Program-made: the position numbers and the translations under genes
In this document: positions 16,863 to 25,403 of the stretch, piece by piece
Layout of the letters: each line of letters starts with the position of its first letter
How positions within the stretch are numbered: position 1 is the stretch's first letter
Notes under the pieces: model-generated
What the model was told of the DNA's origin: nothing
The model's input: the letters and a program-made list of their open reading frames with translations, nothing else
The model's database searches: none
Source of the DNA: Acidobacteriota bacterium
GTDB lineage: Bacteria > Acidobacteriota > UBA6911
NCBI GenBank assembly: GCA_016933615.1
Contig: JAFGAO010000100.1
Coordinates: 1 to 48,578, forward strand
Reading direction: 5' to 3'
DNA: 48,578 bases

Positions 16863-17596
16863 CCCGCATCCCTTGCGGGATTGCTTAACGGGTCCGCGAA
16901 GGCGGCCGGCCGGTCTTCCGCCCTCCTGTAGAGAATCCACCGGCCCCGCTTCCCGGAAACCGCTACGGCTGCCATGAGGCGCAGGCAATAGGCCATTTTC
17001 TGCGCCAACCACAGCGGCAGGCCGATGGCCGCCGCGAGATCCTCGGTCGTGAAAAACTCCGGCAGCGACTCCGGCAGGAGCGACTGCATGTCCTGCGGAT
17101 TCCGGAAAACCCATTGATCCAAAACTTTTAAAAGCCTGCGTTCGCGGCTGCTGTAGCCCTTCCGTCCCCGTCGGCGCGGCCTGTCGCAGCGGCGCACCTG
17201 TTCCTCCTCGATCATGAGCACGTGCAGGGTGAATCCGGGATGGGCCAGGAGCCCGGCGACGCCGACCAGCTCTTCGAAGACCGATTCAATGGCGCCGCGT
17301 TTTGGGGATTTGCGCCTCGAGGGCACCTTTCGGCCGCCGCCGGGTTGCCGGACGATCCACAGGTCCCGTGCAATGGGATATACGAGCCGGACGGTATGCC
17401 GCTCAAGCAGTTTCGTCAGCTTGCGCCGGATACGGGACAGGTTTGCGGTCTGGATTTCGATCAGCAGCCCGCCCCGGACAATATCGACCGTGTATCCGTC
17501 CACGGGAACTTCGATCGAGTCGTCCGGCAGCGCCATCCACTGCTTCAGAGCGGCGTGCAGAGGCTTTTCGTTCAGGGTCCCGATTGAGTTCTGCAC
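16859..17596 (-). CDS. Conserved hypothetical protein, nuclease-like N-terminus
   Basis: A 245-residue protein of no assigned function. The N-terminal half has VDGYTVDIVRGGLLIEIQTANL (about 31-52): an Asp, then a hydrophobic strand, then E-I-Q. This spacing resembles the D...ExQ variant of PD-(D/E)xK nuclease folds. After it come basic stretches (RRKLTKLLERHTVRLVYPIARDLWIV). Residues 165-230 look like a winged helix (TTEDLAAAIGLPLWLAQKMAYCLRLM). It begins 11 bases after mqnD ends and is probably co-transcribed with it. A nucleic-acid role is inference only. Stop codons of this gene and the symporter overlap in TTAG. Confidence 0.6.
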   Translation of the reverse strand: MQNSIGTLNEKPLHAALKQWMALPDDSIEVPVDGYTVDIVRGGLLIEIQTANLSRIRRKLTKLLERHTVRLVYPIARDLWIVRQPGGGRKVPSRRKSPKRGAIESVFEELVGVAGLLAHPGFTLHVLMIEEEQVRRCDRPRRRGRKGYSSRERRLLKVLDQWVFRNPQDMQSLLPESLPEFFTTEDLAAAIGLPLWLAQKMAYCLRLMAAVAVSGKRGRWILYRRAEDRPAAFADPLSNPARDAG

Positions 17597-17607
17597 GGCA
17601 TTTGGCT

Positions 17608-18438
17608 TTATTCGGCGAATTCGGCGCGCACGGCGCCCGGGATCAGCTTGGCTTCGTAGGCGCGGTCGAAAAGCAGCTGCACGGCGCGGCGGCCTTCCTC
17701 GCCGTAGTCCACCGTCCTATGGTTGACGTACATGCCCACGAAGCGGTCGGCGGTTTCCGCGTCGAGGTCGGGCGCAAACTGCATGGCGTAGTCCAGGGCG
17801 TCTTTCCGATGGTCCAGGCCGTACTGGATGCTCGCCTTCAGCAGGCGGGATATTTCCGCAATGTCTTCCTTCCCGAGGTCTCTCCGGATCACGTTGCCGC
17901 CTAGGGGGAGCGGCAGCCCTCCGGTCTGCAGGTCCCACCACCGGCCGAAATCCACGATTTTGTGAAGCCCGCGGCTTGCGTATGTCAGCTGCCCTTCGTG
18001 GATCAACAGGCCCGCGTCGGCGTCGCCCTGCTTGACGGCGTCCATGATCCTGTCGAACGGGATCACGGCTTGCTCGAAATCGGGTTGGAAGAGCTTTAGA
18101 ATCAGATACGCCGTGGTCAGAGTGCCCGGGACGGCGATTTTTTTCCCGGCCAGTTCATCCGGGCGCATGGCCTGGCGCGCCACGATCATCGGGCCGTAGC
18201 GTTCGCCCATGCTGGCGCCCGAAGGCAGCAGCATGTAGCGGTCCGCGATGTAGGCGTACGCGTGGAAGGATACGGCCGTGATTTCGTATTCCCCTTTGAG
18301 AGCTTTGCGGTTGAGCGTCTCGATATCCTGGAGCGTGTGGCTGAAACGGAATTTTCCGGTCGGCAGCTTGTCTTTGGCCAGGGCGTAAAACATGAATGCG
18401 TCGTCGGAATCGGGGCTGTGGGCTATGCGAATCTCCAT
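17608..18438 (-). CDS. mqnD: 1,4-dihydroxy-6-naphthoate synthase MqnD
   Basis: A 276-residue periplasmic-binding-protein-fold enzyme of the futalosine menaquinone route, which converts cyclic dehypoxanthinylfutalosine to 1,4-dihydroxy-6-naphthoate. The opening [20 protein letters not shown], the segment [31 protein letters not shown] and the [13 protein letters not shown] block are typical. The ATG at 18438 is chosen because AAGGAAGG lies five bases upstream; the frame stays open seven codons further. No signal peptide is seen, in keeping with a cytoplasmic enzyme. No other mqn gene is in the window. It implies a quinone-based respiratory chain. Confidence 0.87.
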   Translation of the reverse strand: MEIRIAHSPDSDDAFMFYALAKDKLPTGKFRFSHTLQDIETLNRKALKGEYEITAVSFHAYAYIADRYMLLPSGASMGERYGPMIVARQAMRPDELAGKKIAVPGTLTTAYLILKLFQPDFEQAVIPFDRIMDAVKQGDADAGLLIHEGQLTYASRGLHKIVDFGRWWDLQTGGLPLPLGGNVIRRDLGKEDIAEISRLLKASIQYGLDHRKDALDYAMQFAPDLDAETADRFVGMYVNHRTVDYGEEGRRAVQLLFDRAYEAKLIPGAVRAEFAE

Positions 18439-18499
18439 CGGTTCCTTCCTTCTTTGCATGGAGCGTTATCGTTTATTTCAGATGCCCTAACAACATACA

Positions 18500-20767
18500 T
18501 TATTTGCCGGGATTGTGGCCGAATATTTCGCTCCGGAAGAATGTCACCAGGGCTTCCTTGCGGGCGCGGTCTTTTGCGTGCAGGGGGATGAGGCGTTTCG
18601 CGGGCCACTCGAGAAGCGTCATTTCATACTCCATCGTCAGCCCTTTGCCGCTGAGATACCAGGCGTACATCAGCCCGAAAAGCAGCCCAGGAGGGAGAAA
18701 CCCCCCGTCGCTGTTGATGGTTATCCGGAAGACGCGGTCGTTTCCGGGATCGGGATTCATGCGCGCCAGAGCCAGGTAGGCGCGAAGCTGCGAATCGGAG
18801 ATGTAGCATTGCAGCCCGGATTCCGGCTTGAGAGTGATCTCGTAGCAGCGCGAGCCGTTCTGTCTGATCCAGCGGCGTTTTTCAATGTACCGCCCCAGCA
18901 GGGATTCTCCGAGAGCGACCAGTATGTTCTGGCGCAGCCGGTCGGGATGGGCCAGGAGATCTTCGCGCAGCTTGATGTACCGGTCTTCGGGATCGTAGTA
19001 TCCCAGTACGTTGTCCAATTCGGTGCTGCGGTTCCATTCCCCCGTCGGAATGATGCGCACCCCCCGGAAAAACTCCAGATGCGACGGTCGCAGATCCCGG
19101 TTCTCCCAAGCCAGTTCGACCAGCAGATCCCGCAGTTCCGGGGGGCGGATGTCCTTTTTTTTCAGGAGCCACCTGATGGAATTCATGTATTCGCACAGCA
19201 GGGGGCTCCTTTGAGGCTTTGGAGGACGGTCTCCCCGGGATTTCCTCCCCGGGGTTGCTTTGCCGGGCTCCCCGGAAGGCCTCAGCCGGTATCCCTCTCT
19301 GTTCTTCAGGAATTTATCGATATACAGAAGGGTCCGCACGGCCAGAGTGAATCTCTCGGGATCGTGGTGGATCAGCTTGATGAGGTTCTCTTTCTGCGGC
19401 GCAAACAGGGTTGCCTCCACGGGCGTGAGTCGCATGGCTTCGACCCGGAAGCGGTCCAGGTGGATCGGGCTTTTGCCCTCGAGCGCGTAATTGCGCAGAA
19501 TATTCCCGGGAATTTGTTCCATGTTCGCGCTCAGGACTACGTCGAACAGGCCGGCGATCCCGCCGTGAATGTTGCGCCCGTAAGCCTCGATCAGTTCCGA
19601 AACCAGGAACCCGCGCCCCCGGTTTTTAAAGGACTTGTCGGTTTCGCCCTCCTGTATCCACGAATTGGCCGCGAGGATCTTCAGGGCCCTGGAATTGGAC
19701 CGGATAGCTTCGGCGATAGGTTCCAGCTGGAGAATCGGGATGATGCTTGAATAGAGGCTCCCCGGGGCAAGAACGATCAGGTCCGCTTTCTTTATGGCTC
19801 CGAGTACGGCGGCGCTTATGGCCGGTTTCCGTGTGAATTCCACCGTGATGCGCTCGACCGGCGAACTGCGGTCCGCCAGGGCGGATTTGCTCTGTCCGTA
19901 AACTTCCACGCCGTTGGCGTAGCGGAATTTCAGCTGCCCGGGAGTCGCCGTCGCGGGATGAATGCGCCCGACCGGCGCTCCGATAATGTCCGCAACGCGG
20001 TTGATCCCGCTCTGGATTTGGCGCAGTACCGGAGGGCGATCCGTTCTGCCCTCGGCCGCCATAAAGATGGCGGCGGTCAGAAATATATTCCCGAGGGCAT
20101 GGCCCGCCGCCGGAATCGTAGGGCCGGATCCCGCCGGGGAGACATAGGTCCCGAGTTCACTGAAGCTGTCGGCGAGCGGCTTCGGGCATGCGGATCGGAG
20201 GGCGTTCGAGACCAAAAGCAGCGGATCTCTGTAGCAGGAATAATCCGCCGTTTTTCGGGTGAAGCGGTAATTGAAAAGGTGATGAATGACGCACACCACG
20301 TTGTAGAGCCGCTCCCCGCGGATTCCGTATTTTCGCTCGAGGTTTTCATGAAGGATCGAAGACAGCAGCAGCTTCCTGAGATCCCCGATGCCCCCGATAA
20401 TGGGCAGCGTCTTCAGCAACTTTCCGGTGGACCCTCCGTCGTCTGTCGTGCAGACCACGGAATCCATCGGGTCGAACTCATGCTTCATTCCCACGCCGGA
20501 CCGGGCCGGCCAAGTCGGCAACTGGGAATTGCCCCCCACGATGGTCGACAGTCCCGTGCCGCCCCCGAGCACGACCGCCCGCGTGCCCCGGAGGTCGAAC
20601 CGGCGGATTTGTCCGGCCAGAGTTTCCGTATCCGCGGGGGCCTTTGGCGAACAGGTTCCGGTCAGAAGGAATTCAAGTAAGTGTTCGATCCCGGTTCTTG
20701 AAGCATCCGGCTGCCAGCTCGCACCCGGGCGCAAATCCCACGATGGATCCATGGCTGCAATTTCCAT
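18500..20767 (-). CDS. YvcK/CofD-family protein with N- and C-terminal extensions
   Basis: A 755-residue protein. The core (about residues 60-480) is YvcK/CofD: VVLGGGTGLST (GGGTG at 68-72), TTDDGGSTGKL (107-117), GDLRKLLLSSI, and LGNIFLTA. YvcK in Bacillus is a gluconeogenesis/cell-shape factor that binds UDP-sugars, whereas CofD transfers 2-phospholactate in F420 synthesis. The core resembles YvcK more. YvcK alone is about 320 residues; here a 55-residue lead and a C-terminal region of about 250 residues (500-755) add a domain I do not recognise, containing LLVELAWENRDLRPSHLEFFRGVRI-like sequence. The gene is upstream of mqnD on the same strand. The ATG is not preceded by a clear ribosome binding site, and a second ATG lies five codons in. 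Confidence 0.72.
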   Translation of the reverse strand: MEIAAMDPSWDLRPGASWQPDASRTGIEHLLEFLLTGTCSPKAPADTETLAGQIRRFDLRGTRAVVLGGGTGLSTIVGGNSQLPTWPARSGVGMKHEFDPMDSVVCTTDDGGSTGKLLKTLPIIGGIGDLRKLLLSSILHENLERKYGIRGERLYNVVCVIHHLFNYRFTRKTADYSCYRDPLLLVSNALRSACPKPLADSFSELGTYVSPAGSGPTIPAAGHALGNIFLTAAIFMAAEGRTDRPPVLRQIQSGINRVADIIGAPVGRIHPATATPGQLKFRYANGVEVYGQSKSALADRSSPVERITVEFTRKPAISAAVLGAIKKADLIVLAPGSLYSSIIPILQLEPIAEAIRSNSRALKILAANSWIQEGETDKSFKNRGRGFLVSELIEAYGRNIHGGIAGLFDVVLSANMEQIPGNILRNYALEGKSPIHLDRFRVEAMRLTPVEATLFAPQKENLIKLIHHDPERFTLAVRTLLYIDKFLKNREGYRLRPSGEPGKATPGRKSRGDRPPKPQRSPLLCEYMNSIRWLLKKKDIRPPELRDLLVELAWENRDLRPSHLEFFRGVRIIPTGEWNRSTELDNVLGYYDPEDRYIKLREDLLAHPDRLRQNILVALGESLLGRYIEKRRWIRQNGSRCYEITLKPESGLQCYISDSQLRAYLALARMNPDPGNDRVFRITINSDGGFLPPGLLFGLMYAWYLSGKGLTMEYEMTLLEWPAKRLIPLHAKDRARKEALVTFFRSEIFGHNPGK

Positions 20768-20841
20768 AGCAAGAAATAAATGAAAACATTCAGGAGCCGG
20801 AGTTCAACACGGCCTCCGGCCGGTGCCGGGCTGCGTCCGGC

Positions 20842-20883
20842 GCTCGCGCAAAAATGTAAACTTATTTTGGCGCGAACCCTAAG
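20842..20883. repeat. Palindromic intergenic repeat, family 2, copy 1
   Basis: A 42-bp imperfect palindrome with GC arms (GCTCGCGC and GCGCGAACCCT) and an AT core (AAAATGTAAACTTATTTT). It sits 10 bp past the tex stop codon. Copies at 30583 and 35641 share the arms and core. Confidence 0.75.
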
Positions 20884-20893
20884 CGAAGCCGGA

Positions 20894-23800
20894 TTAGTTG
20901 ATTCTCCGGAACTTGGATTGAAGGATTGCAATCTTTTCCCGGAGGGAGCGCTCGGGTTCTTCCGGAGCGGGATCCTTTTTTTGAGGGGAGCCCTGTGCCC
21001 GTTCCGGTTTCCTGCCCCCCTTATTTCGGGATCCGGCGGAGTGCGATCGGGATCGTTCCGGCCTCGTGCGGTCTTTCGTGGGTGCGTCCCCGTCCGAAGG
21101 CGGCGAAGATCCGGGGGCGGCGGATGCGGCCGGATCCGCCGCGGCGTTCCCGTCCTTCTTTGCATCCTGTTGTGAACGTTTGGCTCCATGGTGTTGCTGT
21201 TTCCTGCGCTTCCTGGGAATGACCGGCAGCAGTGCCTTCATGGACAGTCCGATTCTCTTGGTTTCGGTTTCGACTGAAATGACTTTTACCTGGACTATGT
21301 CCCCCACCTTCACCGCCTCCCTGGGATCGCGGATGAAGCGGTTCGACATCTGGCTGAGATGAATCAGGCCGTCCTGTTTGACTCCGATATCGACAAAAGC
21401 CCCGAAATTTGTGACGTTGGTAACGACGCCTTCCAGCGTCATGCCCGTTTCCAGGTCGGACATACTTATTACATCGGCCCGGAATTTGGGAAGCTTGAAG
21501 CTTTTCCTCGGGTCCCGTCCCGGTTTCAGCAGCTCTTCGCGGATGTCCTTAAGCGTGGGAATCCCGGCGGCTTCCGTGGCGAAATCTTCAAGTTTGAGGG
21601 ACAGAATTTTTTCCCTGTTGCCGACGAGCTTTCCGACTTCCATTTCCAGGGCGGCGGCCATTTTCTCCACGACCGGATAGGATTCCGGATGCACGGCGGT
21701 GCCGTCCAGCACGTTTTCCCCGCCGGGAATGCGCAGAAATCCTGCGGCCTGCTCGTAGACGGCCGTATCCATGCCCACGGCGCCGGGGATGGAGGCCCGG
21801 GTCGGAAAGGCGCCTCTGCTTTTGCGATAGGCGGTGATTCTTCTGGCGATTTTATCGTTCAGGCCGGAGACGTATCGCAGCAGGGATTCCCCAGCGGTGT
21901 TGACATGGACGCCGACTCTGTTGACGCAGAACTGCACGGTGCGCAGCAGTTTCCGGTGCAGCTCCTTCTGGTCCACGTCGTGCTGGTACTGGCCGACCCC
22001 GATCAGCTTGGGGTCGATTTTCACCAGTTCCGCGAGAGGATCCTGGAGCCTGCGGGCCAGGCTGACGGCGCAGCGCGCCGAGGGAGTCCAGTCGGGGAAT
22101 TCCTCGCGGGCGATTCGCGAAGAGGAATAGATGGCGACTCCCGCGTCGTTGACGGCCGCTATGAGAATGTCCCCGAGATTGTCTTCGGTGATGATCCGCC
22201 TCAAAGCGACCTCCAGTTCCCGCGCCCGGGGCCCGGTCCCGATGGAAATCGCACGCACTTTGTGTTTGGTGATCAGGTTTTTAATTGTTTCCCGCGCTGC
22301 CTCGAATTCGTTTTCAGGGATTTTCGCCGTGTCTTCCCGGGACCCGGACTCTTCCTCCTTCGCCGGAGCGTCCAGGGGCTTGACGGGCGGATTGTCCTTG
22401 AGCACGCCGTCGTGCAGTTTCAACTCCGGACCCGGCCCGGTCTCTGTCTCCTGCGCCGGCTTCTCAGGAGGAGGCGGCGCAGGAGGCCCGGGTGCGGCGG
22501 GCGCAGCAGCCGCTTCCACGAACGCGGGGGCGGATTCTGAATTTTCGGCGGCGGCAATCGTATCTTTCTCCCGGGGGGCGGATTGGAGTTCGTCCTCCGT
22601 ATCGGCTGATTCCGATTTTTCCGCGGCGCCTGCCGCCGGAACCCCGGCGGATGGTGCGGCGGGCTCTCCTTCTGAATAAGCGGATTCGGGATCCGTCGAT
22701 TCCGCCGCGATTTCCTGCCCCGTTTCCGGCGGCGGCGGTTCCGCTTCGCCGGCGCCCGGGGAATAATCCGCCGTGCAGGGGCCGGCTTCGCCGGATTCTT
22801 TTCCCGCGGCTGTTTCCTGATTTGCATCGATGCCTGCCGGAGTCTGCTCCGGGACCGCGGGAGAGACGTCTGATAATGCCGGTCCCGCCGCAATTTCAGG
22901 CTGCGCTGTAGGTGGGGCCGGATCCGGGGCCCCGCTGTCGCCGGTTCGATCCGGTTCCGTCAACCGACCGGGGGCGGAAGCGGGTGCTTCCCGGGATTCG
23001 GGCTGGTCCGCCGGCGCCCCGCCTTTGCCTGGGGATGTGTATTTGTCCCTGCCCTGGCGTGGTTTGCGCGGGCCGGTGAAGCGGACTTTCCCTCCCTCCA
23101 GAAAGGAGCCTGTATCACTTACGACCGCAACGCTGCATTCCTCGTCCTTGCCCCAGTCCAGTCCCATGGCCGCAATCGGTCCGGCCGGCGGGGAGAGCAG
23201 CAGGTTGGCGAGGTTTTCCTGGAATATGCGTATTGCGGCGAGATCCGCGCGCTCCTTCAGCTGCGTCCGGACTTCCGTTTCAATCAGCGGTTTCAGGATT
23301 CGGGTATAGCTTTCGCGGACCGCGGCTTCAAGGACCGGGGCGAAAATAGATTCCCTGTCCCGGATGACGGAGGAGAGCAGATATTCCATTGCTTTGGTAT
23401 GATCGCCCTCTATGGACGATATGAGGATTCCTTCCTTGCAGCCCCGCCGTATCGCCAGGACCCGGTGCGACGGAATCGTCGTCACCGGTTCCCTCCTTTC
23501 ATAATACATGGCGTACTTGGTCTTCTGGTTTACCTTGGCCGGTACGACGTTGGATATTACGAATCCGTCGCGCTCCAGCATTTCGCGCAAGGCGCGGCGG
23601 TATTCGAAATTGGTTCCAATCCACTCGGCGATGATGTCCACGACGCCCTGAAGCGCCTCCTCCGGTGAGGACAGGTTCTTGGATGCCTCGACGAAGACTT
23701 TAAGGTGTTCTTCCACGCTCCATGCGTCCGGTTCCTGGTTCCAGAAATACTCCGCCAGGGGTTCCAGCCCTTTTTCCATCGCTTCCGACGAACGGGTTTT

Positions 23801-24130
23801 CTTTTTGGACCGGAAACGCTGGTGCAGATCCTCCAGTTCGACCTTCGACAGGCAGCCGTCTATCCGGCCTCGGATTTCGTCGGTCAGTTTCCCCTGCTCC
23901 GAAAGCGATTTGCGCAGCGCGGCCTTCTTTTCGCGCACCTCCCGGTAGTAGTCCAGGCGTTCCTGGACCAGGCGCACTTTCACCTCGTCCAGTCCTCCCG
24001 TCATCTCCTTGCGGTAGCGGACGATGAAAGGGCCGGTGGCGCCTTTTTCAAAAAGTTCGATCGTGGCCGAAACCGAACTTTCCGGCAGGGCGGTTTCCTT
24101 GGCTATCCTTTCTATAATTACGGCATCCAT
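20894..24130 (-). CDS. tex: Tex RNA-binding protein with about 250-residue disordered insert
   Basis: A 1078-residue Tex/YhgF-type protein (normally about 720-780 residues). The order is: N-terminal helical region beginning MDAVIIERIAKETALPESSV; a YqgF-like RNase H fold starting GLDWGKDEECSVAVVSDTG (residues about 323-342); a helix-hairpin-helix region (NTAGESLLRYVSGLNDKIARRI); and a C-terminal S1 domain (LEGVVTNVTNFGAFVDIGVKQDGLIHLSQM). Between about residues 353 and 605 a Pro/Ala/Glu-rich low-complexity segment splits the YqgF fold after its first strands; the fold resumes at ENEFEAARETIKNLI. A short basic tail follows the S1 domain. Start at 24130 fits the family; the open frame upstream (to 24340) is unlike Tex. 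Tex binds RNA and affects transcription; the role of the insert is unknown. Confidence 0.88.
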   Translation of the reverse strand: MDAVIIERIAKETALPESSVSATIELFEKGATGPFIVRYRKEMTGGLDEVKVRLVQERLDYYREVREKKAALRKSLSEQGKLTDEIRGRIDGCLSKVELEDLHQRFRSKKKTRSSEAMEKGLEPLAEYFWNQEPDAWSVEEHLKVFVEASKNLSSPEEALQGVVDIIAEWIGTNFEYRRALREMLERDGFVISNVVPAKVNQKTKYAMYYERREPVTTIPSHRVLAIRRGCKEGILISSIEGDHTKAMEYLLSSVIRDRESIFAPVLEAAVRESYTRILKPLIETEVRTQLKERADLAAIRIFQENLANLLLSPPAGPIAAMGLDWGKDEECSVAVVSDTGSFLEGGKVRFTGPRKPRQGRDKYTSPGKGGAPADQPESREAPASAPGRLTEPDRTGDSGAPDPAPPTAQPEIAAGPALSDVSPAVPEQTPAGIDANQETAAGKESGEAGPCTADYSPGAGEAEPPPPETGQEIAAESTDPESAYSEGEPAAPSAGVPAAGAAEKSESADTEDELQSAPREKDTIAAAENSESAPAFVEAAAAPAAPGPPAPPPPEKPAQETETGPGPELKLHDGVLKDNPPVKPLDAPAKEEESGSREDTAKIPENEFEAARETIKNLITKHKVRAISIGTGPRARELEVALRRIITEDNLGDILIAAVNDAGVAIYSSSRIAREEFPDWTPSARCAVSLARRLQDPLAELVKIDPKLIGVGQYQHDVDQKELHRKLLRTVQFCVNRVGVHVNTAGESLLRYVSGLNDKIARRITAYRKSRGAFPTRASIPGAVGMDTAVYEQAAGFLRIPGGENVLDGTAVHPESYPVVEKMAAALEMEVGKLVGNREKILSLKLEDFATEAAGIPTLKDIREELLKPGRDPRKSFKLPKFRADVISMSDLETGMTLEGVVTNVTNFGAFVDIGVKQDGLIHLSQMSNRFIRDPREAVKVGDIVQVKVISVETETKRIGLSMKALLPVIPRKRRKQQHHGAKRSQQDAKKDGNAAADPAASAAPGSSPPSDGDAPTKDRTRPERSRSHSAGSRNKGGRKPERAQGSPQKKDPAPEEPERSLREKIAILQSKFRRIN

Positions 24131-24300
24131 GGGCGATATTCTTACCGAGGTGGCTGATAGAATCAACCTGTAAATGCATTCCCATATCCCGGCCGGGCTC
24201 TCAATCCCGTTTAAATCCAGGGCCTCCCGCCGTGTGACCCGCTGAAGGCCATGCCGGACCGGGCAGAATTTTATGGATAGCCGCTTTTTGGCGCGAGATT

Positions 24301-25131
24301 TTAGAAAGGGAAGGGGAGCCCGACTCTGGGGATCGGCCAAACGCGCCGGCCGCCTCTGTCGGGTGCATCGTAACGCGGATTCCGGTTCGCGTCCTGGACC
24401 GTTGTGCGCGCGTCGTCCAGTTCGCCGTCGGTAAACCGGATTTCGTAGTAGGAAAACTCCAGGGGTTTCAACAGTTCCAGGTCGAATTGCGTGCCCGGTT
24501 CGATGACGAGGTCGTTCCCGCGGGTAAGCAGAACCTGAACTGCGCCGGCCGCGGCTCCGGCGGCGGTTCCGATCGCCATTCCGGTTCCGGTGTGATCTGA
24601 AACCGCACCGACGATGGTCCCGATGGAAAGGCCCGTGGCGGCCGTACTCGCAATCGTTCCGGCGTCCTCACCTTTGGAGGATCCCGTGCTCACAGACTCC
24701 GATTCGCGGTTCAGTTTTTCGTCTCCCGGGCCGTGTATGCCGCGGAAAGTCGCGACCAGGTCGCGTTTCACGCCGTTGGGAAGCAGGATATCGTCGAACC
24801 GGATCACCAGCCGGCCCTTCCCCTTGATTCTGCCCGGTCGAACGACCTCGGTCAGCGTTCCCCGTATCTCGGAGCCTTTGGGTATCGCCAGCCGCTGCTG
24901 TATCCAGATGGGGTAATTTGTCATGGCGTAAACGATATCCCCGGCCTGGCTGTTTTTGGTGTTCAGATAGGCGGTCATCACGATGGGAAGAACGGTGCCC
25001 TCGGGGACGGTGATTCCATAGTCCCTTTCCCGGGCGTTTTCCGGTTCCTGCGCGGCGGCCGGGGATGTTGCGGCGGCGAAAAATGGGAACAGTATGATTG
25101 CCGAAAACAGATGTCCTCTTTTTTTAAGCAT
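24301..25131 (-). CDS. Secreted TrbI/VirB10-like C-terminal domain protein
   Basis: A 276-residue protein with an N-terminal signal peptide (about residues 5-27, ending near AAAQ) and no lipobox. Residues 42-240 match the TrbI/VirB10 C-terminal pattern: VPEGTVLPIVMTAYLNTKNSQAGD, IPKGSEIRGTLTEVVRPGRIKGKG, a glycine/alanine-rich helical hinge (TGMAIGTAAGAAAGAV), then LTRGNDLVIEPGTQFDLELLKPL. VirB10 itself has an N-terminal cytoplasmic and membrane portion that is absent here, and no other type IV secretion gene is present. Single TrbI-like genes of this form are common in Acidobacteriota. Function unknown. GGGGAGG lies about six bases before the ATG. Confidence 0.75.
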   Translation of the reverse strand: MLKKRGHLFSAIILFPFFAAATSPAAAQEPENARERDYGITVPEGTVLPIVMTAYLNTKNSQAGDIVYAMTNYPIWIQQRLAIPKGSEIRGTLTEVVRPGRIKGKGRLVIRFDDILLPNGVKRDLVATFRGIHGPGDEKLNRESESVSTGSSKGEDAGTIASTAATGLSIGTIVGAVSDHTGTGMAIGTAAGAAAGAVQVLLTRGNDLVIEPGTQFDLELLKPLEFSYYEIRFTDGELDDARTTVQDANRNPRYDAPDRGGRRVWPIPRVGLPFPF

Positions 25132-25319
25132 ATGCGCCTCCCCGAACGGCTCATGCCGCTGTTATATATAATTGGATGCCCGGACGCTTTCAGGGTTTCA
25201 TTCCGAATTATAACAGATCCTGCGCAATTCCGGCCCAACCCCGTTTCTTGAGAATCGGGTCTGCAACTCCGGAAATGGTCGTGCTTTTATTTGCTCTTTT
25301 TAATCAAATTCAGACAGGT

Positions 25320-25332
25320 TACCCTATAGGGG
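25320..25332. other. Palindrome upstream of the dihydroorotate dehydrogenase-like gene
   Basis: ACCCTATAGGGG is a near-perfect palindrome located 72 bp before the ATG at 25404, in an otherwise featureless 270-bp divergent gap. A weak promoter (TTGCGG at 25354 and TACAAT at 25375, 15-bp spacing) lies between it and the gene. It could be an operator. Confidence 0.35.
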
Positions 25333-25403
25333 TGCATGCCGGCGGCCGGGTAATTGCGGATTAACGGCGGGATTTACAATAAAAATTTTTGGGAGAGTCA
25401 ATT

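Noticed and set aside
21359-22540. Plus-strand frame opposite tex
   Set aside because: Shadow of the tex gene; no domain or ribosome binding site.
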